A stretch of DNA of 64,000 nucleotides, taken from positions 1 through 64,000 of the forward strand of contig CAKQDX010000007.1 of the NCBI GenBank assembly GCA_934229725.1, given 5' to 3'. The notes under the pieces are model-generated. The model saw only the letters and a program-made list of their open reading frames with translations, searched no databases and had not been told where the DNA came from. Both the position numbers and the translations under genes were made by a program. Positions within the stretch are counted from its first letter, which is position 1; every line of letters starts with the position of its first letter. The stretch comes from an uncultured Streptococcus sp. GTDB taxonomy: Bacteria > Bacillota > Bacilli > Lactobacillales > Streptococcaceae. This document shows positions 62,603 through 64,000 of this stretch, one piece after another.

Positions 62603-64000
62603 CTTCTCTTTCCTCTTCTACGACCAAACAATCTCTTGACTGGATTAACAACTAAACGTTTCACAGTATTTACGACAGGTCTTACAATATAACGTTTTGT
62701 TGCTTTTGCAATTGGTCTAACAACTTTTTGATAAATTGGTCTAACAATTGGTTTCACAACACGATTGTAAACAGGTTTAACTATCTTATTATAAACTGGT
62801 TTGATAATGTTCCTATTGACAAACCCAGATACTGGTTTAACGATACGATTATAGACTGGCTTACTTATATTGTTGTAAACCACTTTACCAACAGGTTTAA
62901 CCACTGTATTATTAACAAACTGTACAATTGGCTTAGCAACAGTCCTAGTACTATTATATACTGGTTTTGCGATTTTATTAATAGTAAAATTAGCTACTGG
63001 TTTGATGAAGTTTTTGTTAATTTTAGAAACGGTTTGTATGGTTTTATTGCTCATTCTAACCAAATTTCTTCTAATTGGAGTAGTAAGGTTTTTCTCGAAG
63101 AATTTTAGCGGTTGTTTGATAAAGGTAATAGCTCGAGACTTTAATGGCTCCCAAATGTCTGTTCGAAAAGTTCCAAGCGGGTTTTTAAACAACCTTTCTA
63201 CAAAAGCTTTAATGTCTTTTAGTTTTTTTAATGCAATCAATGCTAGACCAGATAAACTTGCAACGCTTCCAATTAATAAGAGACTCTTATAGCTATCTGT
63301 ATGTGTATTTTTCGACTGCTCTTCTAAGGCTTGAGAATAGTATTCTTGGCGTTTCTGTTCCAGATTATCTGTACTGTAATATTTTTCAATGGCTTGATCA
63401 AGATCCATATCTTTAAACTCACTATGATATTTCAAGATATAAGCATCAATATCCGTGAGGAAATCCTTTTTATCGATAGTAGTTAGCAGGTCCCCCACTA
63501 AGGAGTTATTTTGGAAGAGAATCTCTTCAGTAGATAAACGAGTATTATACGGGGACAGCCCTGCAAATAATTTAACTATTTCTTTTAAAAATCCACTTCT
63601 ATAAGAGGTAGCAATAGGAGCTGCCAGATGTGGAAAATCTATTGTGTAAGATTTATACTTATGTGAATCCGATAATAAAGTAAAAACTCGAGGAGTTAAA
63701 AATTTCGAAGATTCGCCAAAATCATTTGTCATTGATTGTAACTTATCTTTTTCGTAAGAAACTCGAGCGATGGCATTTGCAATTGTATGATTAATTTTAT
63801 CATGATCGTTACCATATTTTTTCCGAGCTTCATCACCAACCGACTTAATATAAGTAAGAAAGTCCTTTTTTTCATCCTTAGTCATATTGGTATTGACTAA
63901 GAATGGATCTTTCTGCTTCTCATTTTTTGATGGTTTTTCTTGACTCTTTTCTTGACTCTTAGGTATAGTTTTTGGAATTGGTAAACCTGGACTATTGTAT
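62599..64000 (-). CDS. Partial: membrane protein with very basic KPV-repeat tail
   Basis: At least 466 residues in the window; the frame stays open to the right edge, so the true start lies outside (an internal ATG at 63885 exists, but the reading frame before it has a Ser/Pro/Lys-rich linker). A soluble part of about 190 residues after that ATG is followed by one membrane helix (SYKSLLLIGSVASLSGLALI). The C-terminal 150 residues are a degenerate repeat of about 8-11 residues around (V/I)(V/A)KP(V/I)YN, ending FGRRRGKRR. The net charge of the tail is strongly positive. No family recognised. Confidence 0.75.
   Translation of the reverse strand, partial: YNSPGLPIPKTIPKSQEKSQEKPSKNEKQKDPFLVNTNMTKDEKKDFLTYIKSVGDEARKKYGNDHDKINHTIANAIARVSYEKDKLQSMTNDFGESSKFLTPRVFTLLSDSHKYKSYTIDFPHLAAPIATSYRSGFLKEIVKLFAGLSPYNTRLSTEEILFQNNSLVGDLLTTIDKKDFLTDIDAYILKYHSEFKDMDLDQAIEKYYSTDNLEQKRQEYYSQALEEQSKNTHTDSYKSLLLIGSVASLSGLALIALKKLKDIKAFVERLFKNPLGTFRTDIWEPLKSRAITFIKQPLKFFEKNLTTPIRRNLVRMSNKTIQTVSKINKNFIKPVANFTINKIAKPVYNSTRTVAKPIVQFVNNTVVKPVGKVVYNNISKPVYNRIVKPVSGFVNRNIIKPVYNKIVKPVYNRVVKPIVRPIYQKVVRPIAKATKRYIVRPVVNTVKRLVVNPVKRLFGRRRGKRR

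Overview
The window is chromosomal DNA of a low-GC streptococcus, most likely of the salivarius group (S. salivarius / S. thermophilus / S. vestibularis). The CRISPR repeat, tracrRNA, Cas1, Cas2 and Csn2 match what I remember of the S. thermophilus CRISPR3 locus. A ComX-type competence box and the murB-potABCD and comEA-comEC gene pairs also fit. The species call comes from memory, not from a search.

Layout. 1-7360 is a complete type II-A CRISPR-Cas locus: array (open at the left edge), leader, csn2, cas2, cas1, cas9 on the minus strand and a divergent tracrRNA. 7369-20190 is housekeeping on the minus strand: serB, ezrA, gyrB, a HAD protein, lrgAB, tRNA-Thr, an ArsC/Spx-like protein, ogt, the serC-GNAT-serA operon, a ROK kinase, and an SPFH protein; gloA is on the plus strand. 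20460-26215 holds folB-folK and murB-potABCD. 26437-32613 holds a cytosolic alpha-amylase, folP, folE, a KimA-type potassium transporter and folC, so the folate genes are split by amyA and kimA. 32732-33264 is khpA-rpsP.

33428-39420 is the most interesting region. A LytTR response regulator and an HPK10-type histidine kinase lie beside a secreted matrixin-like metalloprotease. They are followed by two tandem copies of a 365-bp unit with no conserved coding capacity. Each copy has a LytTR-type direct repeat, an extended -10 promoter, a folded RNA of about 193 nt with a perfectly conserved C-rich loop, and a terminator. The arrangement recalls the Fas system (FasBCA and FasX sRNA) of S. pyogenes, but here with a pair of sRNAs.

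39420-61790 carries tehB, two membrane proteins, exoA, two QueT-family transporters, a WYL regulator, a lipid kinase, ligA, a YihY protein, map, a CBS/DRTGG regulator, murA, comEA-comEC under a competence box, plsC, a peptidoglycan deacetylase, a tRNA methyltransferase and a GIY-YIG protein. 62087-64000 holds an unrecognised two-gene unit encoding a protein with a very basic KPV-repeat tail that runs off the window.

Three further points stand out. Cas9 is a natural mosaic: an St3-like body with an SpCas9-like PAM-interacting domain. Several genes start 6-7 nt after a strong -10 box, as leaderless mRNAs do. The tracrRNA upstream region carries a pseudo-repeat that could pair with the anti-repeat.
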